A stretch of DNA of 42,665 nt from Actinomadura kijaniata NBRC 14229 (GCF_001552175.1 NZ_BCQR01000107.1:1-42665); one strand, 5' to 3'; counted from the first letter of the stretch, positions 1 through 9,269 are shown. The notes: a model not told the origin generated them from the letters alone. A program made the numbers and translations.

Positions 1-198
1 AGCCCAGGTGCGTCGACTCGGACATGACCCCAGCACGATAGCCATTTCGGGAAAGCAGCGTCTCTGCTTGCGAGCCTGCGAGAACACCTCGCGCAGCGCA
101 TCCCAGAACCCCACCGCGCCATCGCCCACGGCGAAGACTGAGGCGCACATGCCGCGCCGCTGGCATTCGCACGACAGGCCGCCCCAGGACTCGTTCCA
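1..198 (-). pseudogene. IS256-family (mutator) transposase fragment, truncated by window edge
   Basis: Reading the minus strand downward from about 198 gives an open frame with the hallmark block of IS256/mutator transposases: a QRRGM segment, then VGDGAVGFWDALREVF, then a Q-R-C-F segment where intact relatives read QRCW(F/V)HK. The acidic residue of VGDGA corresponds to one of the catalytic DDE aspartates in this family. The copy is a remnant: its 5' part is missing because the frame runs into IS110-type sequence near 190-205, and the HK of the QRCWxHK box is not preserved. The window starts inside it, so its 3' end is not visible. I infer a dead insertion-sequence relic. Confidence 0.7.
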
Positions 199-686
199 GC
201 GAGGGACGGACCTGGGGCAGCAGGCCGTGCCGCCGGTTCGAGACCCGGGTGGCCTCGCCAGTGAGGTCGTCATCGAAGCCGGCGATCATCTCCGGCTCGG
301 CGATCGTCCCGTCCTGACCGTCGATCGCAGCGCGTCCGCGATATCGCGCGGGCCGTGTCCACGATGATGAACGCGTCATGGGCGTCGATCTTGGCCTCAC
401 CCGGATGGAGGTCGGCGATCCGCCGCATCGTCCGGCCGGGCAGATAGGTGACCGAGCAGCCCATGTCCCGTGCGACCGCCAGCGGCAGGGCCCCGATCGG
501 GGCCGACCGGCCGACCACGACCAGCACCGTTCCGTGCTTGGCCTGCAGCTCGCCGAGCTTGGGCTCGATGTCGGGCAGGCGGTTGTCGAATGCCCTCTTG
601 CCGGCCGGGGTGACGGGGGTGGCGTGGTGTTCGCCCTTGCAGACGTCCAGGCCGAGGAAGACGTCGATGTCGCCGGTGCCGATCAC
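190..686 (-). pseudogene. IS110-family transposase, 5' part, frameshifted and degraded
   Basis: The minus-strand frame from 686 begins MIGTGDIDVFLGLDVCKGEHH, typical of actinomycete IS110 (DEDD) transposases, and continues through YLPGRTMRRIADLHPGEAK. Near 330-345 the frame breaks. The homologous continuation (AIDGQDGTIAEPEMIAGFDDDL, then EATRVSNR and RPSLERVLG) lies in another minus-strand frame and ends at about 190 against the IS256-type fragment. The motif usually seen as VVVDQPASIGAL reads VVVGRSAPIGAL here, so an acidic catalytic position appears lost, and the DARD motif reads DAHD. An intact relative would be about 400 aa, so only the N-terminal 40 percent remains. It cannot encode an active enzyme. 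Confidence 0.8.
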
Positions 687-1572
687 GTGCGGGCCCCTCC
701 CTCACGCTTTCGTCCGGCCTCGCCAGGACCCCGAGCCGTCACCTCCATGTCACGGAGAGATCTTCTGGCTCGGGTGAAGCCGGTGCTCAAGTCCCTCATC
801 AGCGGTCCGTCGCTGCTTTCGGATCCGGTGGCACGATCCCCGGACCATGAACAACAAGGGGGGTGATGTCATGCCGGAGCCGAAGGCTGGAGGCCCCATT
901 GCGGAGCCACGAAAGAGATGAAGGGGGCGCGCCGCGTGCGTTCAGCGCACGCGGCGCACCCTTGAGCGGGGCGCTCTTACGGATCGCGTGCCCTTCGTGC
1001 AGGTTGCGCCGTCTCTCCGGGCTGCTGATGAGGGCTGTCCCTCGCATGCTGATCGCGTTGTGGGTACGAGGTTCCGCGCAGGCATGCTGCGCCGTTCGCA
1101 CACCGAGCGTTGTTCACGCGGAACGGGTGGAACGTGCGGTTTGTGGAAGCTGTGATCCTCGGATGGGTCGCGTCGTTTGTATGGCGTGCGCTGTGTGTAC
1201 GGGACAAGTCGTTCATGAGTGCCTCCGGGAACGTTCTTGGGATTGCGGCTGATCTGGCGTCGGCGGGGGCTCCGCGCTGACGGGATCGTTGGGGGGCTGG
1301 TTCGGTCGAGGGGAGTTGAGCTGCTCGTGTGCGGTGGATGCTTACGCGAGGCGCGCTGTGTAGGCGATCGAACGCTGATGTGATCGGTTTTGAGTGAGGG
1401 TGCTGGCGGAGCTGGCCAGAGAGCTATTGGTGCTTCGGCTGGCTCTTGCGTTGGACTGCGCGTGTGCGTCGGATGCTTGTGGGGTGCGGCGCGCATGTGG
1501 TGGTACTCGGATGTCTGGGCCGGGCTCGTTTCGTTCGGTGGATGTGCCCCTTGGCGTGTGCTTTGGGGCTCG
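687..1572. other. Gene-free stretch downstream of IS relics
   Basis: I see no convincing gene on either strand. The open frames here lack recognisable motifs and ribosome binding sites. The segment from about 1000 to 1570 is visibly richer in G and T on the plus strand than its surroundings, and it contains an imperfect direct repeat with the shared core GGATGCTT (about 1326-1356 and 1461-1496). The part next to 687 probably includes the left end of the IS110 relic. I infer decayed or recently acquired non-coding DNA. Confidence 0.5.
929..957. repeat. Perfect 12-bp inverted repeat (hairpin)
   Basis: GCGCCGCGTGCG (929-940) and its exact complement (946-957) are separated by the loop TTCAG. 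No T-run follows on either strand, so a Rho-independent terminator is possible but not typical. It sits in gene-free DNA next to the IS relic and could also be a transposon-associated structure. Confidence 0.5.
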
Positions 1573-1917
1573 TTACGGGGTCTGGGTGGGGTGGGGCGGC
1601 GGTGTAGGGACTTGTAGGACCATGCGGGCTTGGAAGCCGCCACGTTCGGACGCTTTGGCGGCGCGTAGGGCCTCCAGCTTCTCGGGGGTCAGGTCGTGCA
1701 GGGCGGCCAGGGCGTGGAGCACCTCAAGGATGTCGGCCAGTTCGGCGGGGTCGTTCTCCGCCGTGTACTCGGCGACTTCTTCGTGAAGTTTGGCCCGGAG
1801 CAATGTCGCGTACTCGTCTTCGGCTGCGACGCGGGCGTCCGGGGTCGCGCCGCTCGCCCGGATGATCTCGGGGATGCGGTCGCGGACGAGTTTCTCGATG
1901 TGGCCGGTGGCGCTCAT
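1573..1917 (-). CDS. MazG-like nucleotide pyrophosphohydrolase
   Basis: A small protein of 114 aa beginning MSATGHIEKLVRDRIPEII. LVRDRIPE is the characteristic opening of a MazG-like / phosphoribosyl-ATP pyrophosphohydrolase-like family of house-cleaning NTP hydrolases. An EEVAEY segment (about residues 46-51) followed by AELADILEV (58-66) provides the EExxE and E-x2-D acidic residues that bind Mg2+ in this all-alpha fold. The likely reaction is hydrolysis of a non-canonical (d)NTP to the monophosphate and pyrophosphate, but the substrate cannot be read from sequence. It lies 31 bp downstream of the 296-aa gene on the same strand, so the two are probably co-transcribed. The AAGGAG motif lies about 17 nt before this ATG, which is unusually far. 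A second ATG 7 nt upstream is out of frame. Confidence 0.75.
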   Translation of the reverse strand: MSATGHIEKLVRDRIPEIIRASGATPDARVAAEDEYATLLRAKLHEEVAEYTAENDPAELADILEVLHALAALHDLTPEKLEALRAAKASERGGFQARMVLQVPTPPPHPTQTP

Positions 1918-1948
1918 GGGGCATGACGTTAACGCTCCTTTCCGCCTG

Positions 1949-2839
1949 TCAGGCCGCGACCCGCTCCGGTGAGCAGGCGACCAGTTCGTGCAGGGCCGGT
2001 GGCAGCCCCTTCCCGAGCCACTCGTTGAGTGAGCCGGGGAAACGGGTTGGTGGGTCCACGCGCAGCAGGCGCTGATCGAGCGGGGTCAGGCGGATGGGGA
2101 CGGGGTCGCCGTCCCAGGCCGGGTCTCGCACACCCCAGTGGGCGGCGAGGTCGTTGCCGGTCAGCTCCAGCTGTTCGGGTAGGCGGTGGAGGCCGGGGCG
2201 GTTGCAGAGCGGGAGGAGTCGCTGGGCCGTGGTGCGCAGGAGGTTGAGGGCGGCCAGGCCGTGTGCGCAGGCGGCGCCGGCGAGCCGCAGTTCGGGCAGG
2301 CCGAACCGGCCCATGCCCCTGGTGGTCAGGGTGACGCAGGCGCAGCCCTCCGCCGTGCCCTCGGCGGTGGCGCACGCGCCGTCGGACGTGTCCTCGCGTT
2401 CGGGCGGCAGCCAGACGCCCAGCCAGTCGTCGGCCGGAACGAAGCTGGGGTGCTCGACCGGGCCGGGAAGCACCTGGCCGGTGTCGGCGTCGACCGGCAC
2501 TCCGTGAACGGCGAGGGCGATCGCGCGGGCCACGGCCCGCGCCACCCGCAGACCGAACGGCCGGTCGGTGGCGGGCAGCACGGCGGTGACCCCGACGTGC
2601 CAGCGGGCGGCGTGGGCGCGGTCCGCCAGCCAGCCGGTCCGCGCGCCGGGCTGCAGATCCCAGGGGGACAGGGCCGCCGGATGGGTGGTGATGCCGAGGC
2701 GGGTGCTGCCGACCCGGCGCGCCGCCTCGGCGGTGAACGGCCCGGGCAGCGAGGGGATGCCGCTCGGCCGCCGGTCGGCGGCGACGACGAACGTCGCCGT
2801 GGTGCCCTCGGGAACGGTGATGGTGACGCTGCCTGACAT
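1949..2839 (-). CDS. Conserved actinobacterial protein of unknown function
   Basis: A 296-aa soluble protein with no signal peptide or membrane segment. I start it at the ATG at 2839 because GGAGG (complement of 2845-2849) lies 5 nt upstream; an in-frame start at 2884 would add 15 residues that lack conserved character. The N-terminus (SGSVTITVPEGTTATFVV) looks beta-rich. The middle holds FGLRVARAVARAIALAVHGVPVD and a TTRGMGRFGLPELRL segment followed by an Ala/Leu helix. That last part faintly recalls DUF4261-type proteins, but I cannot assign a family with confidence. A cysteine-containing segment (GACATAEGTAEGCACV) is unusual. It lies between gltA and the MazG-like gene on the same strand, and a 17-nt inverted repeat sits about 75 bp upstream. 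Confidence 0.6.
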   Translation of the reverse strand: MSGSVTITVPEGTTATFVVAADRRPSGIPSLPGPFTAEAARRVGSTRLGITTHPAALSPWDLQPGARTGWLADRAHAARWHVGVTAVLPATDRPFGLRVARAVARAIALAVHGVPVDADTGQVLPGPVEHPSFVPADDWLGVWLPPEREDTSDGACATAEGTAEGCACVTLTTRGMGRFGLPELRLAGAACAHGLAALNLLRTTAQRLLPLCNRPGLHRLPEQLELTGNDLAAHWGVRDPAWDGDPVPIRLTPLDQRLLRVDPPTRFPGSLNEWLGKGLPPALHELVACSPERVAA

Positions 2840-2913
2840 GGTCGCCTCCATGGGCCGGTGACGCTTTCCGTTGACGCACACCACGGTGCGTGACCGGACC
2901 AGGGCGACGGAAG

Positions 2914-2930
2914 ACAGAATCCGATTCTGT
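2914..2930. promoter_or_regulatory. Inverted repeat ACAGAAT-CCG-ATTCTGT, candidate operator
   Basis: A perfect 7-bp dyad with a 3-bp centre lies between the stop of gltA (2977) and the start of the 296-aa gene (2839). The length and symmetry fit a dimeric repressor site. There is no following T-run, so it is less likely to be the gltA terminator. Confidence 0.45.
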
Positions 2931-2976
2931 GGATAACTCGGTTCGGAAGCCCCGAAAGGGCGGTGCGGTCAGCGCG

Positions 2977-4263
<1,287 letters not shown>

Positions 4264-4394
4264 ACTCGCTCGCTCCCAACTCCGTCCACAACTGCGTAGA
4301 CGTTCCGATCCTCATCGTATCCAGGCGATCATGCTGGTTTGATCCCGGGCGTCACCGTTGACGAACGCGCGTTCACGATGCTGCGCTGGGCGAC

Positions 4395-5057
4395 ATGGAC
4401 CCCCACAGCGCACCCGAACTCATCGCACGGGCCCGGGAGGAGATCTCGGTCACGCCGTTCCGCAACCGTTTCCTGGACCTGCTCGACACGGGCCGCATAC
4501 CGCGCGAACGCCTTGCCTGGTTGGCCGGAGAGGAGTATCGCATCGTCGGCAGCGACCGGCGCAGCTTCGCCCTGCTGGCCTCCCGACAGCCCGGACCGCC
4601 CGCCGACGAGCTGTTCCTCGGGCTCGCGCAGGGGGAGGGGCAGGCCCTGGCGCTGCTCCAGGACTTCGCCGCGGCCCTCGGTCTGAGTGAGAAGGATCTC
4701 AGAGAGTACGAGCCGCGACCCGCCGCCCAGGCCTATCCCGCCTACCTCGCGCAGCGCGCCGCGTTCGGAACGGCCGCCGAGGTCGCGCTGGCCATGCTCG
4801 CCAACCTGGAGGAGTGGGGCGGCTACTGCGCCCGCGCCGCGGAGGCGCTGCGCGCCCACTACGGGATGGACGAGACGGCGGTCGCGTTCTTCCGCTTCTT
4901 CGCCGAGTCGCCGCCCGGCTTCGAGGAGCAGGCCACCGCCGTCGTCGCCGCCGGGCTCGCCGCGGGCGAGGACCCGAAGGCCGTCCTGCGCGCCGCCCGA
5001 CTGCTGCACGCCTACGAGACCGGCTTCTGGGACTGCCTGGTGGAGGGGCTGGGGTAG
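4395..5057 (+). CDS. TenA/PqqC-like (heme-oxygenase fold) protein
   Basis: A 220-aa, mostly helical protein. The opening (ELIARAREEISVTPFRNRFLDLLDTG) and the repeated acidic helices (LFLGLAQGEGQALALL, EVALAMLANLEEWGGYC, HAYETGFWDCL) fit the TenA/PqqC heme-oxygenase-like superfamily, which includes thiaminase II (TenA), PqqC and non-heme di-iron oxidases. No thiamine or PQQ biosynthesis gene lies nearby, so the substrate is unknown, and I do not see the full ligand set that would prove a di-iron enzyme. The start at 4395 has a poor ribosome binding site, and the gene may be leaderless. It diverges from gltA with a 131-bp gap and is followed by the putative DNA-binding gene at 5172. Confidence 0.65.
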   Translation: MDPHSAPELIARAREEISVTPFRNRFLDLLDTGRIPRERLAWLAGEEYRIVGSDRRSFALLASRQPGPPADELFLGLAQGEGQALALLQDFAAALGLSEKDLREYEPRPAAQAYPAYLAQRAAFGTAAEVALAMLANLEEWGGYCARAAEALRAHYGMDETAVAFFRFFAESPPGFEEQATAVVAAGLAAGEDPKAVLRAARLLHAYETGFWDCLVEGLG

Positions 5058-5171
5058 GTCCGTCAGGCAGACCCGCCACCGGGTTTTCCACAGAACGCGG
5101 TTCGCCCTGGCGGGGCGGGGGCGCGGAAGCCGAGGCTGGCGGAAACGCCCCGGCGACAACGAGGAGCAGCC

Positions 5172-5957
5172 ATGCCCGCCACCGCCAAGTCCACCGCCAA
5201 GCCCACCGCCCTGAACGCCCGCGACCTCGCCGCCGAGCTCGGCCTCACCTCCTGGCAGCTGCGCCTGGCCAGGGCGGACGGGATGATCCCCAAGGCCGAT
5301 CTCGACGGCCGCTGGTCGCCCGAACTCGTCCGCTCCTGCGCCGAACGGGTCCCCGACGTGCTCGCCGCGTACGGCGATCGACCCCCGATCGGCGCGGTCC
5401 GCGCCGCCGCCCTGCTGTCAACCCGCGCCGGTATCGACGTGGAACGCGCCGACGTGGAGACGCTGGTCACGCGCGGCGTTCTCCAAGTGATCGGGAACTA
5501 CCGGGGCAAGCCCCTCTATCTACGGCACGATCTGGAGGAACTGGACGACGCGACGGTCGTGGAGGTGGTCACGGCCCGCAAGGGAGTGCTGCACGACACC
5601 GTCGACGGGCACGGGGCGGCCCGCGTGCTCGGCTGGCCGAAAGCGGTCTTCGATCTGATCGCCGCACGGAGTGGCCTGACCGCCGACCAGCTCGGCCGCT
5701 ACCCCCTGGACAGGGTCCGGGCCCTGGCCGCCGACCCCGAACTGTCCGAGCAGGCCCGCCAGAAGGCGCACGCCGCCGCGCTGGCCAAGGCGCGCAGAGA
5801 CGAGAACCGTCACGAGGAGACCCTTCGCGACTGGCTCCAACGCTGCGCCGCCTACCTGGATCGGGTCACCGAACGACCACCCGACGCGACCCAGGTCGCC
5901 CGAACCCTGCGCGCCTTGACCACCGCGAGACGACAGGCCGCCGAGCCACCACCCTGA
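5172..5957 (+). CDS. Putative DNA-binding protein, unknown function
   Basis: A 261-aa protein with a clear GAGGAG ribosome binding site 6 nt before ATG. After a Thr/Ala/Lys-rich leader (ATAKSTAKPTA), residues about 15-45 (ARDLAAELGLTSWQLRLARADGMIP) look like a winged or MerR-like helix-turn-helix that selects a target from column-like positions. A second similar segment occurs at about 140-165 (ARVLGWPKAVFDLIAARSGL). The C-terminal half (about 190-230) is charged and probably coiled-coil (ARQKAHAAALAKARRDENRHEETLRDWLQ). This suggests a DNA- or nucleic-acid-binding role, but I recognise no characterised family. It is convergent with the 419-aa membrane protein gene across a 364-bp gap. Confidence 0.6.
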   Translation: MPATAKSTAKPTALNARDLAAELGLTSWQLRLARADGMIPKADLDGRWSPELVRSCAERVPDVLAAYGDRPPIGAVRAAALLSTRAGIDVERADVETLVTRGVLQVIGNYRGKPLYLRHDLEELDDATVVEVVTARKGVLHDTVDGHGAARVLGWPKAVFDLIAARSGLTADQLGRYPLDRVRALAADPELSEQARQKAHAAALAKARRDENRHEETLRDWLQRCAAYLDRVTERPPDATQVARTLRALTTARRQAAEPPP

Positions 5958-6143
5958 CCGTCGGGCTGGCCGCTGCCCTGGCCGCCGACCCTGATCGCTG
6001 GCCCAGGCGAGGCCGCCGGAGAGGAGGCGCATCTTGATCGGCGGGTTCGGCCCGGGTGACATGGGTTGGTTTGTCTGTGCGAGTGGGGCGTCGGGGCGGC
6101 GGTGTGCCCGGACAGGCGCCCTGGCTGACCTGCCCGGTCTCCC

Positions 6144-6198
6144 AGGCCGTCTTCAGATCCCTCCGATCCGATGATCGCGCTTGGACTGAAGACGGCCT
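6144..6198. terminator. 13-bp inverted repeat between convergent genes
   Basis: AGGCCGTCTTCAG (6144-6156) is exactly complementary to 6186-6198, with a 29-nt loop. It lies in the 364-bp gap (5958-6321) between two convergent genes. No T-tract follows, so bidirectional termination is an inference. I see no gene in the rest of the gap. Confidence 0.4.
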
Positions 6199-6321
6199 CT
6201 CAGGGGTGCGGTCACCGGGCCACGGTTGTCGTGGAGGTGAGGCGCTGGTTTTGAACGGGTTGTCGGGACGGACGTGGTCGATCGGCTTGCCGGGTCCCGG
6301 CTCGGCGGGGGAGCGGCTTGG

Positions 6322-7581
6322 TCAGGGGCGTTTGGGGCGTCGCTTCCTGGAGCGGCCGGCTTCGACCGCGGCGAGGAGCCGGTCGCGGGCCTCTCCCCGG
6401 GACATCGCGGGCACTCGTTCGGGCAGGTCGATGGTCAGGCCGGGAGGTGTGCGGACCAGGCCTTCGTCGTCCACCGCGACCCGAGCTCCGGGCCAGTCGC
6501 CCAGGAGGACCGCCGACAGGCCCTCGGGATGGCGGTCGAGCATCCTGAGGACGCGTTCGGCCTCGGTCTCGATGTCGGCCACCAGCAGCAGGCGGCGGGT
6601 GGAGGAACCGTGCCCGTCGCGGCGGGCGGCCAGCTCGGTCTCCAGGTAGGCCAGCGCGGCGTCGAGGTTGCCGGGGATGAACAACTCCTCGGCGGTCTCG
6701 TCGAGCCACTCGTCCTCGGCGAGCCCGAACAGGGCGGTCGCGTCCGGGCGCGGCACCACCACCAGCGCGGTGTCCCGGCACTCCTCCAGCGCGGTCAGCG
6801 CCATCACCCGCGCGGTGTCGGCGGCCCCCGGGCCGGTCAGCCCCAGCACCGGAACGGCGAACGGGTCGATGCTCGGCCGATAGGTGAACTGAACGGTCTG
6901 CTCCGGGCCCTCGGCGCTGACGGCGGGGGCCGGCGACGCCGCGCCCGCCGCGGCGTAGATCCGGCGGCGCAACGGGTAGGCGATGCCCGCGGCAGCCGGG
7001 ATCAGCAGCCCGAGCAGCAGCAACGGCTGCAACGCGTTCGCCTCGTCGTCCCCGCCGCCCGCGCGGGGCCTGACCGGCGGGGGCGCGGCGGTGTCGGACG
7101 GGCGCGTGGTCGGTGTCGGACTGCTCACCCTGGGAGAGGGGGACTTCACCCGTGGAGCGGGCTTCGCGGGAGTCGCGACGGGTGTGCGCCGGACGGCGCG
7201 CGGGGCGCGGTCCGGGGGCGTCCGGCGGTTCGGCCTGCGTTCGACGGCGCGGGGACGCTTGATCCGTTTCGACGGCCCGTACATCACCCGCCACGCCTCC
7301 TCGCACATGCGCGCGGTGTACCGGTCCTCGAACGCGGCGGCCCGGCGGCACACGGCCGGGATCTCCTCGCGCGGATTCGGCCGCGCCGCGACGGCCGCCC
7401 CCGCCGTGGTGCTCGCCTGCGCCGGAACGGCCGTGACCAGCAGGGACGTGCCGAGCACGGCCGGAGCCAGCACGGCCGGAGCGAGAGCGCGGACTCCGGC
7501 CGCGGACACGCAGCCCAGCGCGCCGCACGCGCATCGCCAGGCCGCACCCGCGAGCCTGCGGTCTGCCAGGAAACGGTTCAT
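6322..7581 (-). CDS. Secreted/membrane protein related to the C-terminal part of LysM/BTAD proteins
   Basis: A 419-aa protein. Residues 1-57 form a long signal or membrane sequence (Ala/Leu-rich, ending near VPAQASTTAG). Residues about 60-110 hold a short cysteine-containing module (AVCRRAAAFEDRYTARMCEEAW). Residues 110-200 are a Pro/Arg/Thr-rich linker, followed by one membrane segment (ALQPLLLLGLLIPAAAGIAYPL). The C-terminal 190 residues contain VPVLGLTGPGAADTARVMALTALEE and a RRLLLVADIE segment. These resemble the ATPase-like tail that in larger actinomycete proteins follows LysM and BTAD regions, but no BTAD or LysM repeat is present. The function is unknown, and an envelope or secretion role is possible. 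It is divergent from the glutamine amidotransferase gene at 7909. Confidence 0.55.
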   Translation of the reverse strand: MNRFLADRRLAGAAWRCACGALGCVSAAGVRALAPAVLAPAVLGTSLLVTAVPAQASTTAGAAVAARPNPREEIPAVCRRAAAFEDRYTARMCEEAWRVMYGPSKRIKRPRAVERRPNRRTPPDRAPRAVRRTPVATPAKPAPRVKSPSPRVSSPTPTTRPSDTAAPPPVRPRAGGGDDEANALQPLLLLGLLIPAAAGIAYPLRRRIYAAAGAASPAPAVSAEGPEQTVQFTYRPSIDPFAVPVLGLTGPGAADTARVMALTALEECRDTALVVVPRPDATALFGLAEDEWLDETAEELFIPGNLDAALAYLETELAARRDGHGSSTRRLLLVADIETEAERVLRMLDRHPEGLSAVLLGDWPGARVAVDDEGLVRTPPGLTIDLPERVPAMSRGEARDRLLAAVEAGRSRKRRPKRP

Positions 7582-7717
7582 CTATCGCCTCGGGGGATCG
7601 CGGTGGGCACCGTCAGGACGACGATCGTAGTCAATCCGGCTACGGAGCGTCGCGGATTGCTCACAGTAGATCGTTCGCGGTGCCCGCGAAAGCCCGCCGG
7701 GCTTCCCGGTGGAACCC

Positions 7718-7746
7718 CGGACAGAAGTGGCAACGGTTTGTAAAAT
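7718..7746 (+). promoter_or_regulatory. Candidate promoter for glutamine amidotransferase gene
   Basis: CGGACA (7718-7723), a 17-bp spacer and TAAAAT (7741-7746) resemble a housekeeping sigma promoter. It would give a leader of about 155 nt before the ATG at 7909. It lies in the 327-bp divergent gap 7582-7908, which holds no gene and also carries a near-palindromic AGCCCGCCGGGCT at about 7691-7703. Confidence 0.4.
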
Positions 7747-7908
7747 GATGGTCACCCGCAGTGAGTACGCCGAACGTGGGGCTTGCATTCCGGCGACCGC
7801 TCGGGATTTCGGACGTGTTCCCCGTGGGGGAGCGTCCGGGGCACCGGCTCATCCCGCGTATCCGGGCCGGAGAGAACACGGCACTACGGACGAGTGAGAG
7901 GTGACGGG

Positions 7909-8886
7909 ATGTGCCGACTGTTCGGTATGAGCACCGGCGGACCGCGCGCCACGGCCGCGTACTGGCTGCTGGACGCTCCACAGAGCCTGCGGGCGCAGAG
8001 CCACCGCATGTCGCACGGGGCCGGGCTCGGCTGGTTCTCGTTGGGGAACGAACCGGTCCGCGACCGCGCTCCGCTGGCGGCGTTCCAGAGCACCGACTTC
8101 GCCCTGCACGCGCGCAACGTGGTGTCGCACACCTTCGTCGGGCACGTGCGCGACGCCTCGGTGGGCGGGCTGACCGTGCACAACTGCCATCCGTTCGTCA
8201 TGAACGACCGGTTGTTCGCCCACAACGGCGTGGTCAAGGGCTGGGACACGCTGCGCTCCTGGCTGACCGACGTCGAGCGGGCGCACGTGGCGGGGGAGAC
8301 CGACTCGGAGCTGGTCTTCGCCTACATCTCGGCGGAGATCCGTAGACGCGGCGACACCACGAAGGGGATCATCGAGGCGGTCGGGCGCATCGGCGCCGAA
8401 CTCCCGCTGTTCTCGCTGAACCTGATCATCGCGGAGGCGGGGCGGCTCTGGGCGCTGCGCTACCCCGACTCCAACGAGCTGTGGGTGCTGTCGCCCGGCA
8501 CCGGGGAGCCGGGCGGCGCTCCCGGCGGGCCGGGCCGTGCCCCGGGGCCGTCGGGAACGGCTCCGGCGGTGGTGGTCGCCAGCGAACCCATGGACGGGGA
8601 CCCCGGTTGGAGGCTCATGACCCCCGGTGAGCTATTGATAGTGGAGGGGCTGGCGGAGACGTCGCTGACCCCGTTCGACCCGCCCCGCCATCCGCTGCGG
8701 CGGTCGGACCTGACCGCGCGCGAGGCCGCCTCCCAGGACCTCGGCGCGGGTGCGCTGCCGGAGGGGATCACCTTCGGGGAGACCGCTCCCCTCGGGTCGG
8801 TCACGGTGGGGAACGACCCCGCCGCGGAGCCGTCCTCGACGGGCGGGATCGCCGATGGTGTCGCGGAGCCGTCTGTCCAGTGTTGA
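7909..8886 (+). CDS. Class II glutamine amidotransferase (YafJ-like), paralogue 1
   Basis: A 325-aa Ntn-hydrolase-fold amidotransferase domain. I start it at 7909 because Met1 removal would expose Cys2 (MCRLFGMSTGG), the catalytic nucleophile of class II enzymes; GAGAGGTGA lies upstream. The LGWFSLG, VHNCHPF and FAHNGVV motifs are present, the last carrying the Asn-Gly oxyanion-hole pair. The acceptor substrate is unknown because there is no synthetase partner. It is paralogous to the gene at 37827-38681: the first 110 residues align without gaps, yet residue 82, Tyr in the usual HVRYASTG motif, is Asp here (HVRDASVGG). Compared with the paralogue it also has a Gly/Pro-rich insertion (about residues 200-220) and a longer C-terminal tail of about 40 residues. 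Confidence 0.85.
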   Translation: MCRLFGMSTGGPRATAAYWLLDAPQSLRAQSHRMSHGAGLGWFSLGNEPVRDRAPLAAFQSTDFALHARNVVSHTFVGHVRDASVGGLTVHNCHPFVMNDRLFAHNGVVKGWDTLRSWLTDVERAHVAGETDSELVFAYISAEIRRRGDTTKGIIEAVGRIGAELPLFSLNLIIAEAGRLWALRYPDSNELWVLSPGTGEPGGAPGGPGRAPGPSGTAPAVVVASEPMDGDPGWRLMTPGELLIVEGLAETSLTPFDPPRHPLRRSDLTAREAASQDLGAGALPEGITFGETAPLGSVTVGNDPAAEPSSTGGIADGVAEPSVQC

Positions 8887-8896
8887 CACGCCCCGA

Positions 8897-8932
8897 GCCA
8901 CGAAAAAGACCGGCTGTGGCCGATCTCGTGGC
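8897..8932 (+). terminator. Possible terminator after glutamine amidotransferase gene
   Basis: GCCACGA (8897-8903) pairs with TCGTGGC (8926-8932), enclosing a small CGGC-TGTG-GCCG hairpin. It is followed only by GTTT, so intrinsic termination would be weak. Confidence 0.35.
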
Positions 8933-8957
8933 GTTTCCAGTGGTATCGACAGGAAAT

Positions 8958-8986
8958 TTGCGGGGAATGTGTACGTTGGGTAGATC
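8958..8986 (+). promoter_or_regulatory. Candidate promoter for small HTH gene
   Basis: TTGCGG (8958-8963), a 17-bp spacer and TAGATC (8981-8986) match the spacing of a housekeeping sigma promoter. It would produce a leader of about 55 nt to the GTG at 9049, in a locally A/T-richer stretch. Confidence 0.45.
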
Positions 8987-9048
8987 AACAGCGTCGTGAG
9001 CTGCGGGGTCGTTCGCAGCCCGGCGTACCGCACCATCAGGAGGTACAC

Positions 9049-9261
9049 GTGACTCGCACTCTGGCGAGGGGCACCCGCGTCACAGGGGCCGAACGCACCC
9101 AGCTGGCGGCCGAACTGGCACCGCGCTACGCGGCCGGGGAGAGCATCCGCGACCTGGCCGCCGAGACCGGTCGCTCCTACGGCTTCATCTACAACGTGCT
9201 GAAGGAGGCGGGCGTCACCCTCCGCGGCCGCGGCGGCAACACGCGCAAGAAGAAGGGCTGA
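9049..9261 (+). CDS. Small helix-turn-helix protein conserved in actinobacteria
   Basis: A 70-aa basic protein starting at GTG, with a strong AGGAGG 5 nt upstream. Residues about 18-58 form one helix-turn-helix of the Hin/resolvase-C-terminal type: LAPRYAAGESIRDLAAETGRS, then YGFIYNVLKEAGV. The tail is rich in Arg, Gly and Lys (LRGRGGNTRKKKG) and probably adds non-specific DNA contacts. Proteins of this type are widespread in streptomycetes and relatives and are often annotated only as helix-turn-helix proteins; their regulon is not known to me. It stands alone with its own candidate promoter, which suggests steady, independent expression. The downstream DUF2786 gene is convergent, separated by a short hairpin. 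Confidence 0.8.
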   Translation: MTRTLARGTRVTGAERTQLAAELAPRYAAGESIRDLAAETGRSYGFIYNVLKEAGVTLRGRGGNTRKKKG

Positions 9262-9269
9262 CGCGGTGT

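Noticed and set aside
229..245. GGTTCGA, which recalls a tRNA T-loop
   Set aside because: It lies inside the IS110 relic and no acceptor, D or anticodon stem surrounds it.
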